Assembly: GCA_029194535.1 (NCBI GenBank)
Contig: JARFXR010000001.1
Coordinates: forward strand, 1 to 64,000
Direction: 5' to 3'
DNA: 64,000 nucleotides
Origin: Nitrospira sp.
GTDB lineage: Bacteria > Nitrospirota > Nitrospiria > Nitrospirales > Nitrospiraceae
Made by a program: the position numbers and the translations under genes. This document shows positions 54,869 to 63,549 of this stretch, in pieces. Each line of letters opens with the position of its first letter. Position 1 is the stretch's first letter. Below the pieces are notes generated by a model that was not told where the DNA came from, ran no database searches, and saw only the letters and a program-made list of their open reading frames with translations.

Positions 54869-57232
54869 ATGGACAAGCCCAGTACACACAGAGTAGGACG
54901 CTATGGGACGTATGCGGCGATCGCCGCCCTGTATGCCGGCATCGCTTGGCTCGACCTCATGCTTCCGCTCGGCATCGCGGTCTGGCCCCTCTATCTCTTT
55001 CCGCTCTGGCTTCTCTCGCGCTTGCGCCCTTTCGACGCGCGGGTCGTCTACGGTGGCTCCGGCCTGACGACGGGCCTCATCATCATCAATTTCCTGCTCT
55101 CCCCCTCCGGACCCTCCGCGTCGACCGCGGCTCTCAACCGAGGCATCGGCATCAGTCTCGTCTGGATCATCACGCTGCTGCTGGCGCGAGCCCGCCGCCA
55201 GGAGTCGGCGCTGCTGGAGAGCCAGGAACGGTTGCGGATGGCCCTGGACAGCGCCGGCCTCGGCATGTGGGACCAGGAGATGTCGTCGCGCAGGATCGTC
55301 TGGAACGAGCGGGCCTATGAGCTTCTCGGCTATCAGCCCCCGAAACCTGCCGCCGGCGAAGCCCTGTGGAAGGCCGCGGTACATCCGGCCGATGCGGAAC
55401 AGGCCGCGGACGAGATCACGTACGCGCTGAAGGGACGATCGATCTATCGGCACGAGCATCGGATCATCCGCCGAGACACCGGCGAGATCCGCTGGATCGC
55501 GCCGTACGGGCGCTTTCTCTACGACGGATCCGGCCGCGCGCAGCGGTTCGTAGGCGTGTTTTCCGACATCACCGAGCGCAAACTGTCGGAGGAAGCCTTG
55601 CTGCAAAGCGAGGCCCAGTTTCGGATCAACTTCGAACTGGCCGCCGTCGGACAGGCGCAGGTCAGCGTCACCACCGGTCGATTCATCCGCGTGAACAACC
55701 GGTTTTGCGACATCGCCGGCTATCCCGCCGCCTCCTTGATGGGGATGACGCCTCACGATCTCACGCATCCCGACGACCGTTCGATCGACGGTCAACAGGT
55801 CGAGCGGCTGCTGCGCGGCGAAGTGGACGAATATCACTGCGAGAACCGCTATCTGCGCCAGGACGGCGACGTGCGGTGGGTGCGTGTGTCGGCCCGTCTG
55901 ATCCGCAACGCGGCGGGAGGACCGGCGCGGACCATCGCCGTCGTGGAAGACATCACCGAACGCAAGGAAGCCGAGGCGGCGCTGCTGAGACTGACGCTGC
56001 ATCTTGAACAGCGGGTCGAGGAGCGGACGAAAGCGTTGACGGAGTCCCAGCGTCGATTGCGCGCGCTGACGTCCGAATTGAATCTGACCGAGCAACGGGA
56101 ACGGCGGCGGCTCGCGGGGGAACTGCACGACTATCTGGCCCAGTTGCTGGTCGTGGGGCGCATGAAGATCGGTCAGGCCCTCCAGCGAATCGGGCAGGGT
56201 GAGTCGCGCGAGCAGCTGACCGAAGCCGATCAGGCGCTGGACGAGTCCCTGACCTATACCCGCTCCCTGGTCGCACAGCTGGCCCCTCCGGTGTTACAGC
56301 AATTCGGCCTGTCTGCCGCGCTGTCGTGGCTCGGCGATGAGTTCCGCCGCCACGGCCTCAGCGTCACGGTGGAGGCGCCGCCTGAGCCGCCGCCGCTTTC
56401 GGCGGACCAAGCCGGCTTGCTCTTTCAATCGGTGAGGGAGCTGTTGATGAACGTCGTCAAGCACGCCAAGACCGACGCGGCCTTCGTCACGTTGCACTGC
56501 GAGCGCCGGCGACTGATCCTGACGGTTCAGGACAGGGGATCTGGTTTTGATCAAATCTTGGAGCAGGAGGCCAAAGACAAGCTCGGACTCTTCAGCGTGC
56601 GGGAACGGATGCACGCGCTCGGCGGCTCCTTTACCCTGGACTCCTCGCCGGGAACCGGCACGCTGGCCACGTTCATTCTTCCACTTACCACCGGAGAGTC
56701 CGCCTCGCCGGCAGAGGGGGAGCAGGAAGGGACCGACCGCGACAGGCCCGCCGCCGGTGGTGAGGGCCGATCGGGGCGCAATGGCGACACCGCCGAGGCC
56801 GGCGCATCCCGGCCGATTCGTGTCCTGCTCGTCGACGACCATACTTTGGTGCGCGAGGGACTCCGAAGCCTCCTCAGCGACTATCCGGATATCGAGGTGG
56901 TGGGCGAGGCGGGCAACGGAGAGGAAGCCGTCGAACTGTCAAGACATCTGCTCCCGCGCGTCATCGTCATGGACGTCAACATGCCGAAGATGGACGGCAT
57001 CGAAGCCACGAGAATCATCGCCCGAAGCCTGCCGAGCGCGGTCATCGGGCTTTCGGTCAACGCGTCTCGGCGGGTACGCGATTCCATGAGCCAAGCCGGG
57101 GCATATGCGTTGCTGACGAAGGAATCCGTCGCGGAATCGCTCTATCGTACCATCAAGCGCGCCGCCGACGGCGCGATCGGACAGGACGACCAAGAAGTGT
57201 TGCCCTTTTCGGGGGCCGACACCCAGAGTTGA
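54869..57232 (+). CDS. Membrane hybrid sensor kinase: TM - PAS - PAS - HisKA_3 - HATPase - REC
   Basis: 787 residues. Three or four membrane segments in 1-110 (YAAIAALYAGIAWLDLML, IAVWPLYLFPLWLLS, ISLVWIITLLLA). PAS at 120-245 and 250-370, each ending in a DITERK-type motif. HisKA_3 His is near 418 (AGELHDYLAQLLVVG). HATPase_c has SVRELLMNVVKHAKT and LGLFSVRERMHALGG. A NarL-type receiver at 650-770 (VLLVDDHTLVREGL, VMDVNMPKMDGIEATR, LLTKESVAE) ends the chain with no HTH. It is the only membrane-bound member of the four paralogous kinases here. Confidence 0.88.
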   Translation: MDKPSTHRVGRYGTYAAIAALYAGIAWLDLMLPLGIAVWPLYLFPLWLLSRLRPFDARVVYGGSGLTTGLIIINFLLSPSGPSASTAALNRGIGISLVWIITLLLARARRQESALLESQERLRMALDSAGLGMWDQEMSSRRIVWNERAYELLGYQPPKPAAGEALWKAAVHPADAEQAADEITYALKGRSIYRHEHRIIRRDTGEIRWIAPYGRFLYDGSGRAQRFVGVFSDITERKLSEEALLQSEAQFRINFELAAVGQAQVSVTTGRFIRVNNRFCDIAGYPAASLMGMTPHDLTHPDDRSIDGQQVERLLRGEVDEYHCENRYLRQDGDVRWVRVSARLIRNAAGGPARTIAVVEDITERKEAEAALLRLTLHLEQRVEERTKALTESQRRLRALTSELNLTEQRERRRLAGELHDYLAQLLVVGRMKIGQALQRIGQGESREQLTEADQALDESLTYTRSLVAQLAPPVLQQFGLSAALSWLGDEFRRHGLSVTVEAPPEPPPLSADQAGLLFQSVRELLMNVVKHAKTDAAFVTLHCERRRLILTVQDRGSGFDQILEQEAKDKLGLFSVRERMHALGGSFTLDSSPGTGTLATFILPLTTGESASPAEGEQEGTDRDRPAAGGEGRSGRNGDTAEAGASRPIRVLLVDDHTLVREGLRSLLSDYPDIEVVGEAGNGEEAVELSRHLLPRVIVMDVNMPKMDGIEATRIIARSLPSAVIGLSVNASRRVRDSMSQAGAYALLTKESVAESLYRTIKRAADGAIGQDDQEVLPFSGADTQS

Positions 57233-57392
57233 GCCGTGCGCCCTGGGGACGATCAGCGCGACACAGCCCCCTGTGCCTACCAGGTTTCGGGAGACGACAG
57301 ATCCCATCCCATCATGAATGAAATTTGAGATAGGCTCTAGAGTCTCTCGGCTGTTCGTTCGTGGTTCGCCGCGGCCCGTCAGACATACAGCG

Positions 57393-58526
57393 TCAGAAGT
57401 ACAGATGGATTCCGATGCCGTACCAGGAGACATGCTCGATATAGAATTGTCCGTCGGGGGAGGGACCGGCATAGTACTCGCCAAGGACCTGGATTCGGCG
57501 GTCTCCAATGCGGGCGTTCTCAAATTGCACGCCGGCCATGATGGATTGCCCGACGCCCCAGTTCGTCATTTGGTCGCACTGAAAATCGCCGTAGGCGACA
57601 GGACGAAGCACTCCGTCCAGGAACGTGCGGGGCGAAACCAACTCAACCCCCCATTGGGTCGTGGCGAGGCCGAGATCGTCGGGCTGGCGGTGGACCATGA
57701 CGCCGCCGCCGCCGTACAGGCGCAGCCAGTCGAAGATCTCGTACGAGAGTTTCATGTCCAATTCCTCATAGCTCAAGTTGACCCGCGTGACGCCCGGATT
57801 ACTCAGCAGGAATTCGTCGCCCAAATGCGAGCTCTGATGCTCAAGCCGCGCCATGAGGGAGAATCGGCCGTTTCGATAGCTGCTCAACATTCCCACCCGG
57901 TAATCGGCATTGACCAGATCGATGGAGGCCGAACTGATGTCAAAAATACTGAACACGCCGGCTTGGATGCCGAAATCCCACTGGCCGCCGAAAAAGGACC
58001 GGTTGCGATAGATCGCAAAGGTTTCGCCGAAATTGCCGCTAAAGACCTCGGAGAGATTCACCCCTTGCGTGAACTGTCGATAGCTCGCGCTGAAATGCGG
58101 CCAGCGGGGATCGGCATGGAGAGGAGAAAACAACAGCCCCCGGGGAAGCCATTTGGCATGCGGTTCGGGAATCGTGACCTGGGCACCCTCCAGGCTCGCG
58201 GGAATCGAGGCCGGATCGCCCGTGCGGAGGGTGACCCGAGTCACGCCGGGAATCTGGCGCAGGAAGGACTCGATCTTGTCACGGTCGACGTTGCCCAGCG
58301 TCCTTGCCGTGACGACCACGTCGCCGTTCCGGACCTCGACGACCGCATCGGTCACTCGGAACTCATGCTCGAGCATCGCCGATGCGTAGCCGGCGATAAA
58401 TTCATCCGATGCGAGCGCCTGGCTTCCTCCCAGCCACAGGCAGTACCACAGCCCCAGGCCGAGGACCCAGCTTGTCACCCTGACGGCGTTTGTCGGCCTA
58501 ATCGGAAATGTCATCCTTCCGTTCAC
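57393..58526 (-). CDS. DUF1207-type outer-membrane protein with N-terminal BON-like segment
   Basis: 377 residues. Signal peptide in the first 40 (VLGLGLWYCLWLGGSQALAS). Residues 45-110 resemble a BON domain (VVEVRNGDVVVTARTLGNVD, then IESFLRQIPGVTRVTL). The rest has the DUF1207 pattern: LLFSPLHADPRWPHFSASYR, then FAIYRNRSFFGGQWDFGIQA and VGMLSSYRNGRFSLMARLEH, with alternating beta strands and a C-terminal Phe (GIGIHLYF), as in outer-membrane barrels. Function unknown. It converges with the membrane kinase gene. Confidence 0.75.
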   Translation of the reverse strand: MNGRMTFPIRPTNAVRVTSWVLGLGLWYCLWLGGSQALASDEFIAGYASAMLEHEFRVTDAVVEVRNGDVVVTARTLGNVDRDKIESFLRQIPGVTRVTLRTGDPASIPASLEGAQVTIPEPHAKWLPRGLLFSPLHADPRWPHFSASYRQFTQGVNLSEVFSGNFGETFAIYRNRSFFGGQWDFGIQAGVFSIFDISSASIDLVNADYRVGMLSSYRNGRFSLMARLEHQSSHLGDEFLLSNPGVTRVNLSYEELDMKLSYEIFDWLRLYGGGGVMVHRQPDDLGLATTQWGVELVSPRTFLDGVLRPVAYGDFQCDQMTNWGVGQSIMAGVQFENARIGDRRIQVLGEYYAGPSPDGQFYIEHVSWYGIGIHLYF

Positions 58527-58987
58527 CGTACCGTTCCGGAACCTTCCTGAGGAACTGCTCCTTCGGCATTCATGCTGTCGCCACTCATCCCGGATTCCGC
58601 AGTAGCAACCGAGAGATTGACTTCGAATGTCATTTCGACCAACGGGAGAAATCTGTTCTCATTTCCAAGCGTGAGAATTTCTCACGGAGCCTGCCCTGAG
58701 TGAAGCCGAAGGGTTCGAAATGACAAGGCGATCAGGGGCTGATCGTCTGATGTCCAGACTGGTGGAGCACGCCTCGCCCTTCCAAACCCACAGGCTCAAA
58801 TCCAACTGCGGAATCCGGGCTAATTATTACTGCGTCGCTGTTTCTTACTCAATATCTTGTAGCCCATCGCGCCGCGCTGGAGACAGGCCATGAACCCCAC
58901 GGGATATTCTCCGCGTAACGCGCTGGAGTCGGATAGGACGGGATGCCGCCTGAGCGGACTGCGCGGGAGCGCCGATAGGGTGCATGG
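58527..58987. other. Intergenic region with a dispersed-repeat-like element
   Basis: No gene supported. A 98-nt inverted-repeat element (listed separately) fills the middle. The rest shows nothing recognisable. Confidence 0.4.
58628..58725. repeat. REP-like element with TGTCATTTCGA ends
   Basis: TGTCATTTCGA (58628-58638) is the exact inverse of TCGAAATGACA (58715-58725). Inside is another hairpin, CGTGAGAA / TTTCTCACG. The layout (ends, inner hairpin, and GGGAGAAATCTG, TGAAGCCGAAGGGTTCG-like text) resembles short repeats common in many bacterial genomes. Confidence 0.55.
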
Positions 58988-61156
58988 TCAGAGTGGAAAC
59001 GACCGGGCCGGATGCTTGATGGGCAGGGTGGTGCTGATCTGCATGACGGCCAGGGAACGGCCTTTTAAGTCGTAGTGCGTGCCTTCCGTGACGAGGGGCG
59101 CACGAGCGGGAATGAGGTCCTGCGTGGTATCGACCACCAACCGCCAGCGGTCGCTCGCCGGATGGGGAGGCAGCATGAATGAAATGGGTTCGTGGTGGGC
59201 GTTCATGAGAATCAGGAACGTGTCGTCGTGGATGGCGCTGCCCAGATGGTCCTTTTCCTCGATGCGATCTCCGGCCAGACGCACGCCGAGGCAGCGGACA
59301 TATCCCAGCTGCCAATCCGCTTCGGTCATTTCCTTGCCGTCCGGCCGAAACCAGGACAGATCCTTGATATCGGCGCCGTAGATGCTGCGTCCCTGGAAGA
59401 ACTGCCGTCGCCGGAAGACGGGATGCGCGGCCCTCAGCATGATCAGGGCGCTGGTGAACGCAAACAATGCCTGCTCTTCGTTCGATGCTTCCCAATTAAA
59501 CCAACTGATCTCGTTGTCCTGACAGTAGGCGTTGTTGTTGCCGTCTTGGGTCCTCCCGATTTCGTCGCCGCCGCACAGCATCGGAACGCCCTGCGACAGC
59601 AAAAGGGTCGCCAGCATGTTGCGCTGCTGACGGACCCGCAGCTCGCGGACGGCGGGATCGCCGGAGGGACCTTCGGCCCCGCAATTCCAGCTTTGGTTGT
59701 CGTCCGACCCGTCCGCATTGCCTTCGAGATTTGCGTCATTGTGCTTGTGGTTGTACGACACCAGGTCGCGCAGTGTGAACCCGTCATGGGCCACCACGAA
59801 ATTGATGCTGGCGAATGGGCGCCGTCCGCTGGCCTCGTACAGATCGCTGCTGCCGGACAGCCGGTAGCCGAGTTCACTGACCTGCCCGCCATCGCCCTTC
59901 CAGTAGCGCCGGATGGAATCGCGGTACTTGCCGTTCCATTCGGCCCACCCGGCGGGAAAATTTCCGACCTGGTAGCCGCCTTCCCCGATGTCCCAGGGCT
60001 CGGCGATTAATTTGACCTGCGACAGCACGGGATCCTGATGGATGATGTCGAAGAACCCGCCGAGCCGATCGACGTCGTGAAGCTCGCGCGCGAGCGTGGA
60101 GGCGAGATCGAAACGGAATCCGTCGACATGCATCTCCAGCGTCCAATACCGGAGGCTGTCCATGATCAATTGCAACGTCCGCTGGTGACACACGTTGAGC
60201 GTGTTTCCAGTGCCCGTATAGTCCATATAATAGCGGGGCTGGTCCGGCACCAGCCGGTAATAGGCCGCATTGTCGAGGCCGCGGAAGGAGAGGGTGGGCC
60301 CGAGTTGGTTGCCCTCGGCCGTGTGGTTGTACACCACATCGAGGATGACTTCGATGCCGGCGCTATGCAGGGTCTTGACCATGCTCTTGAATTGGTTCAC
60401 TCCGAGTTCCGGCTGGGCGGCGTACCGCAGATCGGGGGCGAAGTAGCCGATCGTGTTGTACCCCCAATAGTTGGTCAGCCCCTTGTCGACCAGATGCTTG
60501 TCCGCGACGAACGCGTGTACCGGCAGGAGTTCGATGGCTGTGACGCCCAGGCGTTGCAAATATTCGATCACGGGTCTCGTGGCCAAGCCCGCATACGTGC
60601 CGCGCAACGCCTCGTGGATGAGGGGATGCCGCATCGTGAATCCCTTGACGTGCATCTCATAAATCACCGTTTCGCTCCAGGGACGACGAAGCGGCCCGTC
60701 GCCTCCCCAGGTGAAGGCCTCCTCGATCACCACGGATTTCGGAACCTGCGACGCATTGTTGCGCGCATCGAACGACAGGTCGGTATCGGCGTCCCCGATC
60801 CGATAGCCGAACATCGAATCGGACCACTGTAGCGCGCCGTTCAGCGCCTTGGCATAGGGATCGATCAGCAGCTTGTTCGGATTGAATCGGTGCCCGGCCA
60901 GCGGCTCGTACGGACCATGGACTCGGTACCCGTAGAGCTGGCCCGGCCTGGCCTCCGGAAGAAAGACGTGCCAGACCTGGTTCGTGCGTTCCTCCAGGCG
61001 GATGATGTGTGTTTCCTTCTCCTGGTCGGGTCGATCGAACAAACAGAGATCGACTCCGGTGGCGTTCTCGGAAAACAGCGCGAAGTTGACGCCTTCACCG
61101 TCCCAGGTCGCTCCGAGCGGATAGGGATGACCCGGTCGTACGGTGATGTTTGTCAT
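58988..61156 (-). CDS. glgX: Glycogen debranching enzyme GlgX
   Basis: 722 residues from the ATG at 61156 (GAGGAGGG upstream). GH13 with an N-terminal CBM48: [20 protein letters not shown], then [15 protein letters not shown]. The barrel has [44 protein letters not shown], nucleophile in [16 protein letters not shown], acid in LIAEPWDIG and third acid in [20 protein letters not shown]. These are GlgX/isoamylase marks. It cuts alpha-1,6 links of short outer branches. It is 21 kb from the main glucan cluster, after the kinases. Confidence 0.94.
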   Translation of the reverse strand: MTNITVRPGHPYPLGATWDGEGVNFALFSENATGVDLCLFDRPDQEKETHIIRLEERTNQVWHVFLPEARPGQLYGYRVHGPYEPLAGHRFNPNKLLIDPYAKALNGALQWSDSMFGYRIGDADTDLSFDARNNASQVPKSVVIEEAFTWGGDGPLRRPWSETVIYEMHVKGFTMRHPLIHEALRGTYAGLATRPVIEYLQRLGVTAIELLPVHAFVADKHLVDKGLTNYWGYNTIGYFAPDLRYAAQPELGVNQFKSMVKTLHSAGIEVILDVVYNHTAEGNQLGPTLSFRGLDNAAYYRLVPDQPRYYMDYTGTGNTLNVCHQRTLQLIMDSLRYWTLEMHVDGFRFDLASTLARELHDVDRLGGFFDIIHQDPVLSQVKLIAEPWDIGEGGYQVGNFPAGWAEWNGKYRDSIRRYWKGDGGQVSELGYRLSGSSDLYEASGRRPFASINFVVAHDGFTLRDLVSYNHKHNDANLEGNADGSDDNQSWNCGAEGPSGDPAVRELRVRQQRNMLATLLLSQGVPMLCGGDEIGRTQDGNNNAYCQDNEISWFNWEASNEEQALFAFTSALIMLRAAHPVFRRRQFFQGRSIYGADIKDLSWFRPDGKEMTEADWQLGYVRCLGVRLAGDRIEEKDHLGSAIHDDTFLILMNAHHEPISFMLPPHPASDRWRLVVDTTQDLIPARAPLVTEGTHYDLKGRSLAVMQISTTLPIKHPARSFPL

Positions 61157-61603
61157 GCACGCCCTCCTCGTACCGATACCGACGAACGCGGTGCAGCTCG
61201 ACCCCGCCTCGTTCTCCACAACCAGAGGGGCACCCGACGATGATGCTTCACTTCCGTCGCCTGCGTCAGCCTCGATGGGCATCGCTCCCCACCGAGGAGA
61301 ACCCCGAGCTGCTCCGCTTCCGTGGACCTGAGATACAGCCCTCCGCGACGATGCCGCCCCGTTCCATCATTGAGCACCGCGGTTGAGCACGCTACTCCGG
61401 GGGGATCATCACGCGGCACTGGGAATTTCCCCAGGTTCCAGGAGAAACTAGGGACAGGCCTAGTTTCTGCGAACAGTCACGTCGGAGATAATGTCTTTAA
61501 CGCTTACGGAGGGCCCGTCTTGAAACGGTCGGAAGACCTATACGATGATAGGGGTGTGCCTGGACAACCGCCCGTCGAGTCGGGATGGGAGAGTGCTGTA
61601 CCC
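61157..61603. other. Intergenic region with a CTAGG hairpin
   Basis: 447 nt. No gene, though one frame runs into the next regulator. At 61444-61469 a 10-bp perfect hairpin, AGAAACTAGG / CCTAGTTTCT with loop GACAGG, includes a CTAGGG element. It lies 135 nt before the ATG of the NarL-type regulator. Confidence 0.45.
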
Positions 61604-62245
61604 ATGAAGACGACAAGGGTCCTCTTGGTCGATGATCATCCGCTCGTGCTGGAAAGCATCCGCCAACTCCTTGAGCCTTATTTCACCATCGTCGGAACCG
61701 TGCAGGATGCGGGGAACATCATCGGCAAGGCCGTGGAGTGCCGGCCGGACGTCGTCCTTCTCGATGCCTGCATGCCGGGCATAAGCGGGTTCGCCGCGAC
61801 CAAGCAGCTGAAGAAATTGTTGCCGTCGGTCAAGATCGTGTTGGTCACCATGCTCACCGAAGCCGTCGCGATCAGTGAAGCGTTCCGGGCCGGCGCCACC
61901 GGTTATGTCCTCAAACAATCGGCCTCGGATGAGCTGCGTGCGGCCATCGACAGCGTCCTGGCCAACAAGCGATTTCTCTCGTCGACGATCGATCCCGAGG
62001 TCCGTGAGGCGATGGAACACGAATGGTTCAGGCCGGAAGGCTTCTCAAGCGATCTGACCGCCCGCCAGCGAGAGATCCTGGTGCTCCTGGCCGACGGCCG
62101 ATCCACGAAGCTGATCGCCCAAGAGCTGAAGATTTCGATGAAAACCGTGGAATTTCACAAAGCCAACATCACTCGAAAACTCGGGGTGCATACCACGTCC
62201 GATCTCATCAAGTTTGCGCTCGCCCAAGGCATCACCACCCTCTAA
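61604..62245 (+). CDS. NarL/LuxR-family response regulator
   Basis: 213 residues from the ATG at 61604. Receiver: VLLVDDHPLVLESI, Asp in VVLLDACMPGISGFAAT, Lys in YVLKQSASDEL. HTH: LTARQREILVLLADGRSTKL, then IAQELKISMKTVEFHKANIT. All key residues are intact. No kinase is adjacent; the orphan hybrid kinases nearby carry NarL-type receivers, so cross-talk is possible. It converges with another regulator of the same type across a shared terminator. Confidence 0.92.
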   Translation: MKTTRVLLVDDHPLVLESIRQLLEPYFTIVGTVQDAGNIIGKAVECRPDVVLLDACMPGISGFAATKQLKKLLPSVKIVLVTMLTEAVAISEAFRAGATGYVLKQSASDELRAAIDSVLANKRFLSSTIDPEVREAMEHEWFRPEGFSSDLTARQREILVLLADGRSTKLIAQELKISMKTVEFHKANITRKLGVHTTSDLIKFALAQGITTL

Positions 62246-62247
62246 AG

Positions 62248-62327
62248 AAAGTGCTGAGTGCTGAGTTTCGAGCGCTGAGCACGAGCCGAGAGGCTCAGGA
62301 CTGAGCACTCAGGACTCAGCACTTTTT
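62248..62327. terminator. Bidirectional terminator-like hairpin of heptamer repeats
   Basis: AAAGTGCTGAGTGCTGAG at the left and its near-inverse CTCAGGACTCAGCACTTTTT at the right pair over about 20 bp, with a T-run on the plus strand. The left arm is a run of GTGCTGA-type heptamers and the right arm TCAGGAC/TCAGCAC. It lies exactly between two convergent regulators. Confidence 0.75.
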
Positions 62328-62992
62328 CAGTGAATCGAGGTCAGCCCCGCCGCGATGGCATATTTTGTCAACTCCGCCGCAGTCCGCAAGCGCAACTCCT
62401 TCATGATCCTGGTCTTGTGAAACTCGACCGTCTTCACCGATACGTTGAGGATGGAGGCGATTTCCTTGGTCGCTTTTCCTTCCGCCACAAGCTGCAAGAC
62501 CTCCCGCTGACGTGAACTTAGGGTCGGCGCGAAGGCCCGATCCGCATCGACAGACGTCGCCGCAGAGGACTTGTTGACCGCCTGGTCGACCAGACTCTGC
62601 GCCACCATCGGCGACACGAACGTCCGTCCCTTAATGACCTCGCGAATCGCCTGGACCAATTCCGATCCGACGGATTGTTTGAGCACATAGCCGGACGCGC
62701 CCACTCGAAACGCCTGTGTGACGAAGTTTTGCTCCGAATGCATGGTGAGCACGATGATCTTGAGATCCGGCTGGTGTTTCTTGAGTTGGACCGACGCGTC
62801 CAGGCCGTTCAACAACGGCAACGAAATGTCGACCACCACGATGTCCGGCTGCAGCCTCGCAGCCTCCGCGACGAGCGCGCGTCCGTCTGCGACGATGCCG
62901 ACCAATTGGAATTCCGGCTCGAGCAGCTTCTGAATTCCTTCGGCGACCAACACGTGATCGTCGGCCAAGAGGATGCGATAGGTATCCGCCAT
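62327..62992 (-). CDS. NarL/LuxR-family response regulator
   Basis: 221 residues from the ATG at 62992. Receiver: ILLADDHVLVAEGIQKLL, Asp in IVVVDISLPLLNGLDAS, Lys in YVLKQSVGSELV. HTH: LSSRQREVLQLVAEGKATKE, then IASILNVSVKTVEFHKTRIM. It is a paralogue of the convergent gene at 61604. No kinase is adjacent. Two palindromes of the GGACAA type lie about 210-250 bp upstream, but no convincing sigma-54 promoter was found for it. Confidence 0.92.
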   Translation of the reverse strand: MADTYRILLADDHVLVAEGIQKLLEPEFQLVGIVADGRALVAEAARLQPDIVVVDISLPLLNGLDASVQLKKHQPDLKIIVLTMHSEQNFVTQAFRVGASGYVLKQSVGSELVQAIREVIKGRTFVSPMVAQSLVDQAVNKSSAATSVDADRAFAPTLSSRQREVLQLVAEGKATKEIASILNVSVKTVEFHKTRIMKELRLRTAAELTKYAIAAGLTSIH

Positions 62993-63201
62993 GATAGCCT
63001 CGCTGCGACAGGGTGGAATCGATCTGCCGGATATGGAAGAAGTGTACCGAGAGTCACTGGTGCGACTCAAGGACCTCGCGAAAGCCCCTGTCGTGGACCG
63101 GCAAACGGCACTAGGGACGCCCCGGAAGCCTGGATGAAACACCCTCGATCACCGACCGGTTTCTCCGAAGGCCCGATCGCCCCGAACGATCCCTGCCGCC
63201 G

Positions 63202-63244
63202 GGACAGGTTGTCCGTTGTATCGACCAGCCGGGACAACTTGTCT
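63202..63244. promoter_or_regulatory. Paired palindromic enhancer-like sites
   Basis: GGACAGGTTGTCC (63202-63214) and GGACAACTTGTCT (63232-63244), centres 30 bp apart, about three helical turns. The only sigma-54-like candidate towards the regulator (63106-63122, GGGCGTCCCTAGTGCC on the minus strand) is poor. Confidence 0.45.
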
Positions 63245-63343
63245 CCTGCGAGCACCCCACTGGTCCATGTCGGGCCCAAATGCTCGACTCGGCGAACTTA
63301 CTTGATGGTAACGGGCCAGCTTGCCATGAGAAACACGGATATG

Positions 63344-63448
63344 TGTCATTTCCGTGGAGGCGGGAATCCAGTCAAGGCCTTCTGCTCAGCATGAAATCGT
63401 GATCGAAGAGGAGATGCCCGCCTTCTTGAGCATGACACAGGAGGAAAC
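63344..63448. repeat. Dispersed REP-like repeat, copy 2
   Basis: TGTCATTTCCGTGGAGGCGG, GAATCCAGTCAAGGCCTTCT, then GAAGAGGAGATGCCCGCCTT, a -GAGCATGACAC part and GGAGGAAAC. It aligns with copy 1 at 42876-42981 over its whole length with scattered changes; the right hairpin is partly lost here. Confidence 0.75.
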
Positions 63449-63549
63449 CGACCCCCTGCCCTCTTGATGAGGGTTTTGCCAAGCCGTCCCGTATCATGCT
63501 ATTAGGTACGATTCGAGCAAGATCCTTTCCCTTCATCTATGGGTGAACG

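Larger units (their letters stand above)
62993..63549. other. Intergenic region upstream of two divergent genes
   Basis: 557 nt between the minus-strand regulator and the plus-strand lipoprotein. It holds the paired palindromes (63202-63244), a CTAGGGAC element at 63111 and repeat copy 2 (63344-63448). No gene. Confidence 0.5.

Noticed and set aside
52853-56128. Minus-strand open frame of 1091 codons
   Set aside because: It is antisense to the two paralogous kinases at 51815 and 54869, whose GC-rich codon use keeps the opposite frame open. No family motifs appear in it.
63106-63122. Sigma-54 promoter for the NarL-type regulator at 62992
   Set aside because: GG-N10-GC spacing exists, but both boxes deviate strongly (GGCGTC, GTGCC). 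Not good enough to claim.
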